Below, piece after piece: positions 9,465 to 18,027 of a stretch of 40,681 nt of DNA. Position numbers and translations under genes: made by a program. Under the pieces are notes generated by a model. It did no database searches. It was not told where the DNA came from and saw nothing but the letters and a program-made list of their open reading frames with translations. The stretch covers positions 65,712 through 106,392 of the forward strand of contig MGTX01000004.1 of assembly GCA_001799675.1 (NCBI GenBank), written 5' to 3'. This DNA is from Elusimicrobia bacterium GWA2_66_18. GTDB lineage: Bacteria; Elusimicrobiota; Elusimicrobia; UBA1565; UBA9628. Positions within the stretch are counted from its first letter, which is position 1. Each line of letters opens with the position of its first letter.

Positions 9465-9501
9465 AGCCGTAACATGCCGCAACTACGATACCCTAAATAG
9501 C

Positions 9502-12500
9502 ATGGTCACCCGGCGCCACGCCGTCCTCGCCCTTGCGGCCGCCCTCCTGACCTGCGCCGCCCGCTCTTCGGCCGCGCCCGCGATCCTCTCGAAGGTCCTC
9601 CAATGCGACGGGACCTACACTTCCGGGACATCCACCCGCCACCCCTCTCCCCTGGTGCGGGCCGACATCAGCGACTCCGTCGGACTGCGCGTCACCCCGG
9701 CCCGGATGGGAGTGGGAACCATGAGCACGACGAGGGCCCTGTGGCGCTTCGACGGCGGGGTCTCGGTGAGCATGGAGTGCACGACCTCGGGCGGCTGCAA
9801 CGGATTCAACTGCCTGCGTTACACCTACACCTACACGGACGCTAACGGCTCCGATCCCATGCTCGTCGGCCGGTGCAGGTACGAAAATTCCTCGGGGGAT
9901 TGCTCCACAAGCAGCGGATTGTATTCCTCGCGGCTGCCCCCGATGGGCTTGGCCATCTCCTCCTGCCCGGTCAGCCCCCCAGCCACGGGGGCCAACACCC
10001 TGTTCACGACGTCAGGGCAGTTCGGGTCGGCCGGCACTTTCACCGGCGTTAACTCCGGCTCGGTGGCCTACTCGGCGACATGGGATCGGCCCGAGAGCTA
10101 CACCTTGAGCGCTTGGATTCAAACCAGCGGCGCCAGCTCCCAAACGATCCTTTCCCATGAAAACCCGCTCCAGCCGGAGCAGTACTGGGGCTTCGGCCTC
10201 GTCGACGGCTCCCTGCGCCATTTCGACTCGCGCGACAGCGCCGCCGACCCCGACGTCTCCCTCGGCTCGGGGCTGACCGACGGAGCTTGGCATAAAGTCG
10301 ACGTCGTCCGCGTCAACGGCAGCAAACGTTACTTCTACATCGACGGCGTGCAGATCGGCAACACCGTGGCGACCAGCACGGATTCTTTCGCCGCGCACCC
10401 CATCTCCAGCGCGGTCTTCGTCGGCGATTCCTCGGCGGGCGGCGAGGCCTTCGTCGGGGACATCGATGAGATCCGCGTCATGGACTCGGCACTCTCCGCC
10501 GACGACCTCATGCTGGAATACCAGGGTACCTTCCATAAATATTCCAGCGACGCAGGCGTCAGCTACACCACCACCGCGGCAAGCTTCGTCGGGGGCCCGC
10601 CCTCCAACGGAACGACGGCGACCTGGACCTACACGCCCGCGGAGACGGGGACGTCGAACTCCCGCTGGATCTTCCTGGCCCAGAGCACGCAGACCTCGAG
10701 CGCGATCAAGACCCCCCTCCTCCTGACGCTTGACAGCAGCCTCCCCATCGCGCCCACGCTGTCGGGCGCCGCGAACGGGACCAACAGCATCGACTGGTCG
10801 TGGGGCCTGCCGTCCAATTTCTGTCCTCCACCCGGCTCGGGATCGGTCTACTACGAGTTGATCGACGCCGTCGGCGGGGGCGTCATTGGAGGGAGCATCG
10901 TCTATCCTCTTCTTACGACCAACGAAACCGTGTCCGGCAGCCCCAACCAGCTGCGCAGCCGCCACCTGCGCGTCACCGACGTCTGGGGCACGAGCCCTCT
11001 AAGCAACTCCGCGACCGTCTACACCGAGGCCAATCCTCCCTCTCTGTTCTCCGTGGCGACGGTCTCGACCGGGGGCGCGGCCATCTCCTGGAACGCCAAC
11101 TCAAACCCCTCGTACACCCGCTACGAGGCGACCTACTCGCCCGACAATTTCACGGCCACGACCTCGACGCGCTTGGCACTCAGCGACAACTTCACCCAGA
11201 CGACCACCAACCTGACGGGACTGTCTCCGGGCACGACCTACTACGTCCGCATCCGGGCCTTCAACGGCCGGAGCTCCGATTTCTACGGCGGGACCCGGTC
11301 CGCCTCCTTCGCCGGAGGCTCCTTCGTCACCGCGCCCTCGGCGCCCGTCCTCACGGGCACGCCCCTCTCCAACAGCTCCGTGCGCTGGGATTGGACTCCG
11401 CAAACGGGAGCCTCCGGCTACTCCCTCTACGATGGACCGACGGGCGCTCTCATGGCCACCGGCGGCCTCGTCACCTTCACGTCCGCGACGCTCTCCGTGA
11501 ACACTCGCTATGACGCCCAGGTCGAGGCTTTCTCCACGTCCGCCACGGGAGCGCGCGGCAGCGCCTTCACCTACACGCTCGCAAACCCTCCCCTTTCGCC
11601 CACGGTGTCGCAGATGTACTTCAGCAGCGGCACGTTGACCTGGGGGGCGAACGGCAACCCGACCGACACCTTCTACGAGGTCTCGGTGGCCACCGGACCG
11701 ACTTACGGCGTGGTCATCGCCACGCTCAGCGTCGCCGGCACCACGATCACTCTCTCGAACCTGCTCCCGGGGACCAGCTATTATGCGCGCGTGCGCGCAT
11801 ACAACGGTCTCCAGGTTCCGGCCCCGGCCGCATCCTTCGTCGTCTTTTCGGCCACGTCGACCCGCAGCGACCCGGCCATCACGATCAGCTCGGCGCCGTC
11901 TTCGCCCTACGTCAGCCAAAACGGTCTCGTGGGCTCCTGGCAATTCGACGAGGGGGGGGGGCTGACCTCGAACGACGGTTCCGGCAACGGGAACACGGCC
12001 CAGTTCGGCTGCACGGCGTATTCCTGCGCCTCCACCCCCACCTTCGCCGCGGGGCCGCCCGGCCTCGGAACGTCCGCCTCCTTCGCGGGGCTCTCTTACG
12101 GCGCGGTATCGCTGAGCAGCATGCCTTTCGCCTTCACGGACGATCTCTCCGTCGAGGCCTGGGTCTACCCCCAGACCGCCTCTCAGCAGGACCAGACGGG
12201 CATCATCGCGCGCGGACTGCAAGGCGGCGAAGACTTCGCCCTCGACGTCTTCTCGGGCCGTTTGCGCTTTCTTGCGACTCCGGGCTACGCCGCCCTGGCC
12301 GACGCCCTGCTCTCGGCCGGGACCTGGATTCACGCCGTAGGCGTCTACGACTCGGCCGCGGCCACAGCCAAACTGTACCTCAACGGCGTCGTCGCGGCTC
12401 CGGTCGCCACGGGCGTGCCCGCGCGCACGAACTCGACGAACAGGACTCCTTCCATCGGCAACCGCCAGGATGCGTCCGGAAACTACATCTTTCCCTTCTA

Positions 12501-13341
12501 CGGACGGATCGACGCGGTGCGAGTTCTGCACCGCGCCCTGACGGACTCCGAGGTCCTGGCGGACTATCAAGGGAGCTTCGTCTCGACCGTCACGCCCCCG
12601 TCGCCCAACAGCGGCGTGCTGGTGGGGCTGCCTCCCAACGCCTTCAGCGCCCCGGCTCAGATCTACGTCTCCGCCGACCCCGTCGGCCACCCCATCCGCA
12701 TCCTCCCGGCCACGCTCGCCGCCGGCCTGGCCTCCACGCCCGCGGGCCTGACCCTGGCGCCGGGCTCCATCGTCGAGATCGTCCCCATCGTGGGGGGACT
12801 TCCCTTTACGGCATCGCTCGGCTCCTCGGCCACCGTCTCCATCCCCTACGCGGACGCCGACGCAGACAACCTCATCGACGGCGTCCTTCCACCGTTGTCC
12901 GCCTCCGCCCTGAGCATGTACGCTCTCAACACCACGGTCAACCGCTGGGAAGCCCTGCCGACCGCCGTCGACGCGGCCCAGCGCCGCGCGGTCGGACTCA
13001 CCCCCCACTTCTCGGTCTTCGCCCTGTTCGCGCCCAGCACCGTCGGCACGAACCTCTCGGGGGTGCGGGTCTATCCCGTCCCCTGGAAGCCGGGCAGCGG
13101 CGGACGTTTCGACGCCGTCGCGCTGAACTTCGACCATCTCCCCTCTTCCGGGCGGATCCGCATCCTCACCATGGCCGGAGAGCACGTCGTCGACCTGCGC
13201 TACGACGGCGCCTCGGCCGGCGCCGCGACCTGGAACGGCCGCACCCAGCACGGACGCCTTGCCGCCAGCGGCGTGTACTACGCCAAGATCGAGTCGGACG
13301 CCGGCGGGTCCGTGATCGTCAAGTTCGCCGTCGAGAAATGA
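9502..13341 (+). CDS. Large exported LamG / fibronectin III surface protein with FlgD-like C-terminal domain
   Basis: This 1279-residue protein has a signal peptide (residues 1 to about 24). Order of parts: a cysteine-containing N-terminal region (about 25-160), a concanavalin/LamG domain (about 163-343, ending SADDLMLEYQGT), four FN3-like repeats (about 414-790, with motifs such as LSPGTTYYVRIRAFN), a second LamG domain (about 807-1028, WQFDEGGGLTSNDGSGNGNT, ending DSEVLADYQGSF), a region ending HFSVFALFAP (about 1171), and a C-terminal FlgD-Ig-like module (about 1187-1279, VRVYPVPWKPG then ASGVYYAKIES and VKFAVEK). LamG and FN3 domains bind glycans or proteins, so an adhesin or surface-layer role is likely; the target is unknown. 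The end overlaps a PorV-like gene by four bases. No Shine-Dalgarno site is visible before the ATG; a weak TACCCT sits seven bases upstream. Confidence 0.85.
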   Translation: MVTRRHAVLALAAALLTCAARSSAAPAILSKVLQCDGTYTSGTSTRHPSPLVRADISDSVGLRVTPARMGVGTMSTTRALWRFDGGVSVSMECTTSGGCNGFNCLRYTYTYTDANGSDPMLVGRCRYENSSGDCSTSSGLYSSRLPPMGLAISSCPVSPPATGANTLFTTSGQFGSAGTFTGVNSGSVAYSATWDRPESYTLSAWIQTSGASSQTILSHENPLQPEQYWGFGLVDGSLRHFDSRDSAADPDVSLGSGLTDGAWHKVDVVRVNGSKRYFYIDGVQIGNTVATSTDSFAAHPISSAVFVGDSSAGGEAFVGDIDEIRVMDSALSADDLMLEYQGTFHKYSSDAGVSYTTTAASFVGGPPSNGTTATWTYTPAETGTSNSRWIFLAQSTQTSSAIKTPLLLTLDSSLPIAPTLSGAANGTNSIDWSWGLPSNFCPPPGSGSVYYELIDAVGGGVIGGSIVYPLLTTNETVSGSPNQLRSRHLRVTDVWGTSPLSNSATVYTEANPPSLFSVATVSTGGAAISWNANSNPSYTRYEATYSPDNFTATTSTRLALSDNFTQTTTNLTGLSPGTTYYVRIRAFNGRSSDFYGGTRSASFAGGSFVTAPSAPVLTGTPLSNSSVRWDWTPQTGASGYSLYDGPTGALMATGGLVTFTSATLSVNTRYDAQVEAFSTSATGARGSAFTYTLANPPLSPTVSQMYFSSGTLTWGANGNPTDTFYEVSVATGPTYGVVIATLSVAGTTITLSNLLPGTSYYARVRAYNGLQVPAPAASFVVFSATSTRSDPAITISSAPSSPYVSQNGLVGSWQFDEGGGLTSNDGSGNGNTAQFGCTAYSCASTPTFAAGPPGLGTSASFAGLSYGAVSLSSMPFAFTDDLSVEAWVYPQTASQQDQTGIIARGLQGGEDFALDVFSGRLRFLATPGYAALADALLSAGTWIHAVGVYDSAAATAKLYLNGVVAAPVATGVPARTNSTNRTPSIGNRQDASGNYIFPFYGRIDAVRVLHRALTDSEVLADYQGSFVSTVTPPSPNSGVLVGLPPNAFSAPAQIYVSADPVGHPIRILPATLAAGLASTPAGLTLAPGSIVEIVPIVGGLPFTASLGSSATVSIPYADADADNLIDGVLPPLSASALSMYALNTTVNRWEALPTAVDAAQRRAVGLTPHFSVFALFAPSTVGTNLSGVRVYPVPWKPGSGGRFDAVALNFDHLPSSGRIRILTMAGEHVVDLRYDGASAGAATWNGRTQHGRLAASGVYYAKIESDAGGSVIVKFAVEK
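11952..11961 (+). repeat. Ten-G homopolymer inside the surface-protein gene
   Basis: A run of ten G residues encodes the EGGG stretch at the start of the second LamG domain. A loss or gain of one G would shift the frame at about residue 817 and remove the C-terminal third, including the FlgD-like module. Glycines are normal at this place in LamG domains, so the run may simply reflect coding and base composition. Confidence 0.95.
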
Positions 13342-14324
13342 TGAGAAGCGCTCTGCTCGCCGTCCTGCTCGCCTCGGCTCCCGCCGGGCCGGCCGCGGCC
13401 TTCGGCGCCCAGGAAGCCGGCGCCGCCGGCGCGTCTTTCCTGAAGCTCGGCGCCGACGCGCGCGCCGCGGGCATGGGCCAGGCGGTCAGCGCCGCGACGG
13501 ACGACGCTTCCGCCGTCTTCTGGAACCCGGCGGGTTTGGCGCTTCTGCATTACCGCCACGCCGCCTTCACGCACTCGACCTCCTATCAATCCTCCTTCCG
13601 GGATTTCATCTCCTACGCCCAGCCCGTCGAGGCGCCGCGCTCGCGCAATCCGCGCGAGCGGGACCTTCAGCCCGACCAGTTGGGCTCGCTCGGCCTGGCC
13701 CTGCTCTACCACAACTCCGGCTCGATTGCGGAGGTCGACAACACCGGCCAGGCGACCGGCGAGGCGTTCACGCCCCAGGATCTAGCCGTCATGCTCGGCT
13801 GGGGAGCGACTCTCGCGCACGGTCTCGACGCGGGCCTCACGGTAAAGTACGTCGCATCAAAGATCGAGGGCTCCGCCGCCACGGGCGGCGCGGATTTCGG
13901 GGCGCGCTGGCGGACGGTCATGCCGGGAACGGAAGCGGGCTATGCGCTGAGCGCGGTGGTCCGCAACGTGGGCGGCCGGCTTAAGTTCCACGAATCCTCG
14001 GACCCTTTGCCTTTGACCGTGGTCATCGGCCAAGCCCTGAAGCCGCTGCGGTCTTGGACGCTGACCGCGGACGTCGTCGGCCCGAGCGACCGGCCCGTCT
14101 ACGCCTCCTTCGGCGTCGAATGGCGCGCCCCCATGATCTCGGGCCTGACCGGGGCCCTGCGCGCCGGCTACGACGGCCGGCTGACGTCGGACGACGTCTC
14201 GGGCTTGACCGGCTTCACGCTCGGGGGCGGCCTGGGCTTCGAGCGCCTCGGCTTCGACTACGCCTGGGCCGCCGCCGGCGAGCTCGGTTCCTCCCATCGC
14301 CTCTCCCTCTCCTACCGCTTCTAA
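13338..14324 (+). CDS. PorV/PorQ family outer-membrane protein, copy 1
   Basis: This 328-residue predicted outer-membrane beta-barrel has a signal peptide (to about residue 21, ending GPAAAFG). The N-terminal signature GMGQAVSAATDDASAVFWNPAGLALL (residues about 50-75; GMG, D and NPAGL conserved) is typical of PorV/PorQ and UPF0164 proteins, and the C-terminus ends in an aromatic-rich strand (SLSYRF). In Bacteroidota, PorV binds the C-terminal domain of type IX secretion cargo at the outer membrane; whether that holds here is inference. The start overlaps the stop of the 1279-residue surface protein (ATGA), so the pair is translationally coupled. A similar pair recurs at 27019-33320. Confidence 0.85.
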   Translation: MMRSALLAVLLASAPAGPAAAFGAQEAGAAGASFLKLGADARAAGMGQAVSAATDDASAVFWNPAGLALLHYRHAAFTHSTSYQSSFRDFISYAQPVEAPRSRNPRERDLQPDQLGSLGLALLYHNSGSIAEVDNTGQATGEAFTPQDLAVMLGWGATLAHGLDAGLTVKYVASKIEGSAATGGADFGARWRTVMPGTEAGYALSAVVRNVGGRLKFHESSDPLPLTVVIGQALKPLRSWTLTADVVGPSDRPVYASFGVEWRAPMISGLTGALRAGYDGRLTSDDVSGLTGFTLGGGLGFERLGFDYAWAAAGELGSSHRLSLSYRF

Positions 14325-14336
14325 GCGAGGATTGAG

Positions 14337-14342
14337 TATACT
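14337..14342 (+). promoter_or_regulatory. -10-like box directly before the aquaporin start (leaderless candidate)
   Basis: TATACT ends six bases before the ATG at 14349. There is no Shine-Dalgarno sequence and no convincing -35 at 17-18 bases. It fits the leaderless pattern seen at other starts in this window. Confidence 0.35.
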
Positions 14343-14348
14343 GAGCGA

Positions 14349-15029
14349 ATGGGTGGACTGAGAGCCTTCGCCTGCGAGCTGGCCGGAACCTTCGCTCTGA
14401 CCCTGGCCGGAGCCGGGGCGGTCTGCATGGATGCCGCCACGAACGGGCGACTGGGACCTCTGGGGGTGGCGATTTCTTACGCCGCGGCCGTGACCGCCGT
14501 CTATTACGCCTTCCCCGGAGCCGCCTGCCGCTTCAACCCCGCGCTGACGCTCGCCGACCTGGCCGCCCGGCGCACGCCGCCTCTGCGCGGCATCTTCGTC
14601 CTGGCGGCCCAGCTCCTAGGGGCGACCTGCGCCGGACTCTTCCTCAGCGCGGTGCTCCGCGCAGGCAAGCCGGAGTTGCTGGGCTCGCCTGTCTATCTCG
14701 GCTCCTGCGCTCCGAACGGCATCGGCTATCGCGCGGCCACGCTCATCGAGGCCGTGATCACCTTCTTCCTCGCCTGCACGGTCGCGGCCTCCACGCTCCG
14801 CCGCCGCCGCGCCCTCGGGCCCATGGCCGTGGGGGCGGCCGCCCTCTTCGGCGGCCTGGCCGCCGGGCCGCTGACCGGGGGGGCTATGAACCCGGCCCGC
14901 GCTTTCGGCCCCGCCATCGCCGCCGGGTACTGGAGCCAGCACTATGTGTACTGGGTCGGCCCGCTCGCGGGCGCGGCCCTGGCCGCGCTGATCGCCCCCT
15001 ATCTCGTGCACGAGGAGAACTTCCCATGA
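14349..15029 (+). CDS. Aquaporin / MIP family channel
   Basis: This 226-residue inner-membrane channel of the major intrinsic protein family conducts water or small neutral solutes. Both half-helix signatures are intact: RFNPALTL (Asn about 63) and GGAMNPARAFGPAI (Asn about 181) with the conserved Arg after the second NPA. Six hydrophobic helices fit the length (family usually 220-280). The selectivity filter cannot be assigned safely by eye, so aquaporin versus aquaglyceroporin is left open. It starts after a TATACT box with almost no leader and overlaps the aminopeptidase gene by four bases (ATGA). Confidence 0.9.
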   Translation: MGGLRAFACELAGTFALTLAGAGAVCMDAATNGRLGPLGVAISYAAAVTAVYYAFPGAACRFNPALTLADLAARRTPPLRGIFVLAAQLLGATCAGLFLSAVLRAGKPELLGSPVYLGSCAPNGIGYRAATLIEAVITFFLACTVAASTLRRRRALGPMAVGAAALFGGLAAGPLTGGAMNPARAFGPAIAAGYWSQHYVYWVGPLAGAALAALIAPYLVHEENFP

Positions 15030-16483
15030 TCGCCGTAACCCCTCTCTCCCTCAAATCTCTCGAGGCAGACAAGACCGACCTCGCCGTGTTCGTGTACGAG
15101 GACGCCGGTCTCGCCGGGGCCAAGGCCCTGCCCAATGCGGCCCGAACCGTCCTGACCGCGAAACTCAAAGAGGAAGGCTTCAAGTCCGGCCCGAAAGAAG
15201 TCTGCCACGCGGACCTCGAGGTCTTCGGCCGGATCCGCCGCGTCTTCGCGGTAGGCCTGGGCAAGAAGAGGGGCGCGCGCCCGGAAACCTTCCGGCGGGC
15301 GGCCGGCACGCTCCTGGGGGCCGTCCGCGCCAAGCGCGTGAAGATCGCCGTACTCTGCTCCGAAAACCCTCAAGCCGTGGCCGAGGGTTTGGCCCTGGCT
15401 TCCTACAAATATGAGGAGTACAAGAAGGGAGACGAAGACTCCCTGAAATCCGCGCACCTCGTAGCGCCGGACGCGGCCTCCCGCGGGCCCATCGAGAAGG
15501 CCTGCGCCAAGGCCGCGCTCGGCGTCGCGGCCGTCGCGCTCGCCCGCGACCTCGTCAACCGCGGCCCCTCCGACAAGACTCCGCAGAGCCTGGCGGATCT
15601 CGCCGAGACCTTCAAAGGCTCGGGCGTCGGCGTCACGGTCATCGACAAGGCGAAGGCCGAGGAGTTGGGCATGGGCTCCTTGCTCGGCGTGGCCCGCGGC
15701 TCGGCCCATCCGCCGGTCATGATCCACATGGTCTACAAACCGAAGGCGGCCGCAAAGAAGCGGGTCTGCCTCGTCGGCAAGGGCATCGTGTTCGACTCGG
15801 GCGGCCTTTCGCTCAAGCCCGCCGCCTCGATGGAGGACATGAAGTGCGACATGGCCGGCGCCGCCTGCGTGCTCGCCGTCTTCAAGGTCATCGCCAGACT
15901 CCAGCCCCATGCCGAGGTGCACGGCATCATCGCCGCCGCCTACAATATGCCCGGACCGGATGCCTACAAGCCCGGCGACGTGCTCAGGGCGATGAACGGC
16001 AAGACCATCGAGGTCTGGAACACGGACGCCGAGGGCCGCCTGGCGCTGGCCGACGCGCTGTGCCTGGCCGCCAAGCAGGACCCGCAGGCGATCGTAGACC
16101 TCGCGACCCTGACCGGCGCGGTGGTCGTAGCGCTCGGCTCCAAGGTCGCGGGCATCATGGGCAACGACCGCAAGCTCCTGTCCGCGGTCAAGGCCGCGGG
16201 CGACCGGGCCGACGAGAATTTCTGCGAGTTGCCGCTCGTCGAGGACTACAAGGAAACCATCAAGGGCAACATCGCGGAGCTCCTCAACATCTCCAAGGTG
16301 AAGGGGGAAGCCGGCTCCATCATCGGCGGTCTCTTCCTGCGGGAATTCGTGGACGCCAAGCCCTGGGTCCATCTCGACATCGCGGGCACCGTTTTCTCCG
16401 GCAGCGACTGGAACTCCTACTCTCCGAAGGGCGGCACCGGTTCGCCGGTGCGCACGCTCCTGGAGTGGCTCGGGGCGCTGTGA
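15026..16483 (+). CDS. pepA: Leucyl aminopeptidase (M17 family, cytosol aminopeptidase)
   Basis: This 485-residue cytoplasmic two-metal exopeptidase removes N-terminal residues from peptides. The C-terminal catalytic domain holds the metal and active-site signatures [16 protein letters not shown] (from about residue 250) and [14 protein letters not shown] (from about 332), matching the M17 pattern exactly. The N-terminal half is the usual less conserved macro-like domain. Length is normal for the family. The ATG at 15026 overlaps the aquaporin stop, and the gene overlaps folE downstream by four bases. It would complete the breakdown of peptides taken up by the importers at the left of the window. 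E. coli PepA also binds DNA at cer sites; nothing here shows that. Confidence 0.95.
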   Translation: MIAVTPLSLKSLEADKTDLAVFVYEDAGLAGAKALPNAARTVLTAKLKEEGFKSGPKEVCHADLEVFGRIRRVFAVGLGKKRGARPETFRRAAGTLLGAVRAKRVKIAVLCSENPQAVAEGLALASYKYEEYKKGDEDSLKSAHLVAPDAASRGPIEKACAKAALGVAAVALARDLVNRGPSDKTPQSLADLAETFKGSGVGVTVIDKAKAEELGMGSLLGVARGSAHPPVMIHMVYKPKAAAKKRVCLVGKGIVFDSGGLSLKPAASMEDMKCDMAGAACVLAVFKVIARLQPHAEVHGIIAAAYNMPGPDAYKPGDVLRAMNGKTIEVWNTDAEGRLALADALCLAAKQDPQAIVDLATLTGAVVVALGSKVAGIMGNDRKLLSAVKAAGDRADENFCELPLVEDYKETIKGNIAELLNISKVKGEAGSIIGGLFLREFVDAKPWVHLDIAGTVFSGSDWNSYSPKGGTGSPVRTLLEWLGAL

Positions 16484-17094
16484 GCCGGATCAAGTCCCAT
16501 CCTCCCAAGCGCGACGGCGCCGCCGAGCCGAAGCTGGCGCGCATGGAGTCGCACTTCCGCGACATCCTCAAGGACCTCGGTGAGGACCCGAAACGCGAGG
16601 GCCTCTTAAGGACTCCCCATCGCGTGGCCAAGGCGTGGCGGGAACTGACCAGCGGCTATCGCGTCGATATCGACGCGATGATCAACGAAGCGCTCTTCAC
16701 GGAGTGCTACGACGAGATGGTGCTGGTGCGCGACCTCGCCTTCTACTCGGTCTGCGAGCACCACCTGCTGCCCTTCTTCGGACGCGCCCACGTGGCCTAC
16801 CTGCCGGACCAGAAGATCGTGGGGCTCTCCAAGATCCCGAAGCTGGTGGAGATCTTCGCGCGCCGCCTGCAGGTCCAGGAGCGCCTGACCCTGCAGATCG
16901 CCTACACCCTGCAGGAGAAGCTCAAGCCCCGCGGCGTGGCCGTGGTTCTGGAGGCCCGCCACCTCTGCATGGAGATGCGCGGCGCCGAGAGCCACCTCTC
17001 GCCGACCACCACCTCGTGCATGCTCGGCGTCTTCAAGGAAGAGGCGCGCACGCGCGCCGAATTCCTGGAACTCATCAAGACCAAGCCCGTCTGA
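16480..17094 (+). CDS. folE: GTP cyclohydrolase I
   Basis: This enzyme of about 204 residues converts GTP to 7,8-dihydroneopterin triphosphate, the first step to tetrahydrofolate and biopterin. The GTG at 16480, overlapping the pepA stop (GTGA), is the best start; the upstream extension of the frame is a shadow of pepA. Visible signatures are [18 protein letters not shown], the zinc and active-site motif [20 protein letters not shown] (Cys about 93), [20 protein letters not shown] and [19 protein letters not shown] with the second zinc Cys. All key residues are present. It is the last gene of the aquaporin-pepA-folE unit and ends just before a hairpin. Confidence 0.95.
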   Translation: MSRIKSHPPKRDGAAEPKLARMESHFRDILKDLGEDPKREGLLRTPHRVAKAWRELTSGYRVDIDAMINEALFTECYDEMVLVRDLAFYSVCEHHLLPFFGRAHVAYLPDQKIVGLSKIPKLVEIFARRLQVQERLTLQIAYTLQEKLKPRGVAVVLEARHLCMEMRGAESHLSPTTTSCMLGVFKEEARTRAEFLELIKTKPV

Positions 17095-17095
17095 C

Positions 17096-17122
17096 GCCTC
17101 CCGTCCTACTTCGGAGGGAGGC
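17096..17122. terminator. Hairpin between convergent genes, candidate bidirectional terminator
   Basis: GCCTCCC (17096-17102) pairs perfectly with GGGAGGC (17116-17122), and TCC/GGA inside add three pairs after one bulged G, leaving a six-base loop. It lies between the folE stop (17092-17094) and the CDGSH gene and includes that gene's stop codon. Neither side has a clear U tract, so intrinsic termination would be imperfect. Confidence 0.5.
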
Positions 17123-17336
17123 TCTTGTGCGCGCCGTCGCAGTAGGGCTTGTTCTTGGACTCGCCGCAGCCGCACCATGCCACTTTCTTGGCCTCGACGA
17201 TCTCCACGACCATGGGCGTTTTGCCCGTGCCGCGATGGGATCCATCGCAGTAGGGCGCTTTCTTGGAGGCCCCGCAGGCGCACCAGGCCTTCTTGCCGGG
17301 CTGTTCGTCCTTGACGTAAGGCGCATTCCGGGACAT
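17106..17336 (-). CDS. Tandem CDGSH iron-sulfur domain protein
   Basis: This 76-residue cytoplasmic protein carries two complete CDGSH motifs, [16 protein letters not shown] (about residues 19-34) and [16 protein letters not shown] (about 55-70). Each supplies three Cys and one His for a labile [2Fe-2S] cluster, as in the mitoNEET/Miner2-related family. It is very basic and has no signal or membrane anchor. I place the start at the ATG ending at 17336, supported by AAAGGAGA nine bases upstream. It lies 14 bases after the membrane-protein gene at 17351-17965, so the two form an operon. Such proteins are linked to redox sensing or iron-sulfur transfer; the exact role here is unknown. Confidence 0.92.
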   Translation of the reverse strand: MSRNAPYVKDEQPGKKAWCACGASKKAPYCDGSHRGTGKTPMVVEIVEAKKVAWCGCGESKNKPYCDGAHKSLPPK

Positions 17337-17350
17337 AGGGCGCGTCTCCT

Positions 17351-17965
17351 TTAAACAGCCTGACCGACGAAAGTCGAGTGCACGTAGGAAGCCTTGATCA
17401 CGGCGAAAGTCAGCAGCGCAGCGACGCCGAGGGCGCCGTAGCTGAAGCTCATGCCGGCGTGATTGGCGGCCAGCATGCCGACGAGCATCGGCGCGGAAAG
17501 GTAAGTGTTGATTCGCGAGGCCAGCGCCGCGCGAGCGCGCACCGGACCGGCGGCGTCGCCGATGATGCGTCCGCAGAGCAGGCCTTTCTGCGCGGGCCAG
17601 ATGATGAACCAGACGTTGAACCACATGATGGAGCCGAAAAGCATGCCCCACATGATCCAGCGCCCGCGGTCGTTCAAGCCGCCCTCGGCGCCCTTGAAGA
17701 GCATGTTCACGCCGAAGCCCGCACCCGGAGTGTACAGGTAGATGAGCATGAAGAGAACCAGTCCCGAGAGGAAGGTCGCCATGGCTCCCCAGCGGAACCA
17801 CCACAGGGCCCGGGGCATCAGCTTCGGGTTCACCGCCTTTTTGCCCGCATCGTCGAGGGCGGCCTGGAGGGGGGCGTTGACGAAATTGAAGAAATAGAGG
17901 TGCCCTAGCCAGATGATGCCCATGAACACGTGCAGCCAGCGCAGCAAGAACTCAATTTTCCGCAT
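17351..17965 (-). CDS. Membrane protein of the urate hydroxylase (PuuD) N-terminal-domain family
   Basis: This protein of about 204 residues has several strong membrane helices ([20 protein letters not shown] near the start, [33 protein letters not shown], and a C-terminal pair). The conserved [19 protein letters not shown] and [19 protein letters not shown] patterns match the membrane domain found at the N-terminus of urate hydroxylase PuuD (urate_ox_N). The C-terminal cytochrome c part of PuuD is missing, so urate oxidation cannot be claimed. Paired His residues in helices could bind heme (inference). The ATG ending at 17965 has AGGAGG four bases upstream, and a further in-frame ATG at 17986 does not. 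It is the first gene of a two-gene unit with the CDGSH protein, under a strong divergent promoter. Confidence 0.75.
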   Translation of the reverse strand: MRKIEFLLRWLHVFMGIIWLGHLYFFNFVNAPLQAALDDAGKKAVNPKLMPRALWWFRWGAMATFLSGLVLFMLIYLYTPGAGFGVNMLFKGAEGGLNDRGRWIMWGMLFGSIMWFNVWFIIWPAQKGLLCGRIIGDAAGPVRARAALASRINTYLSAPMLVGMLAANHAGMSFSYGALGVAALLTFAVIKASYVHSTFVGQAV

Positions 17966-17992
17966 TGCTCCTCCTGTACATCTCAATCCTGA

Positions 17993-18011
17993 CTAAATAT
18001 ATCGTATTTAG
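17993..18011. promoter_or_regulatory. Perfect 7-bp inverted repeat, candidate operator
   Basis: CTAAATA (17993-17999) and TATTTAG (18005-18011) are perfect inverted copies separated by five bases. The 19-bp element covers the -10 box and part of the spacer of the minus-strand promoter, where a bound dimeric repressor would block RNA polymerase. The regulator is unknown; iron-sulfur or redox control (Rrf2 or MarR type) is a guess from the CDGSH gene. Confidence 0.5.
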
Positions 18012-18025
18012 CGAAACCATGTCAA
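17996..18025 (-). promoter_or_regulatory. Sigma70-type promoter of the membrane-protein/CDGSH operon
   Basis: On the minus strand TTGACA (18025-18020) is a perfect -35 and TATATT (18001-17996) a 5/6 -10, with an 18-bp spacer. Transcription would start near 17989, about 24 bases before the ATG. Its -35 lies two bases from the -35 of the divergent tRNA promoter. Confidence 0.65.
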
Positions 18026-18027
18026 AC

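Noticed and set aside
9484..9499. TACGAT / TACCCT / CTAAAT boxes before the LamG protein as a promoter
   Set aside because: Several weak overlapping matches and no -35 box; too ambiguous to list as a promoter although TACCCT has the seven-base spacing.
11101..13251. 716-codon open frame on the minus strand inside the LamG/FN3 gene
   Set aside because: The product is Gly/Arg/Val-rich without recognisable folds, while the plus strand encodes FN3 and LamG domains across the same bases.
15844..16479. Upstream extension of the folE frame
   Set aside because: It is a shadow of pepA; the GTG at 16480 gives a normal-length GTP cyclohydrolase.
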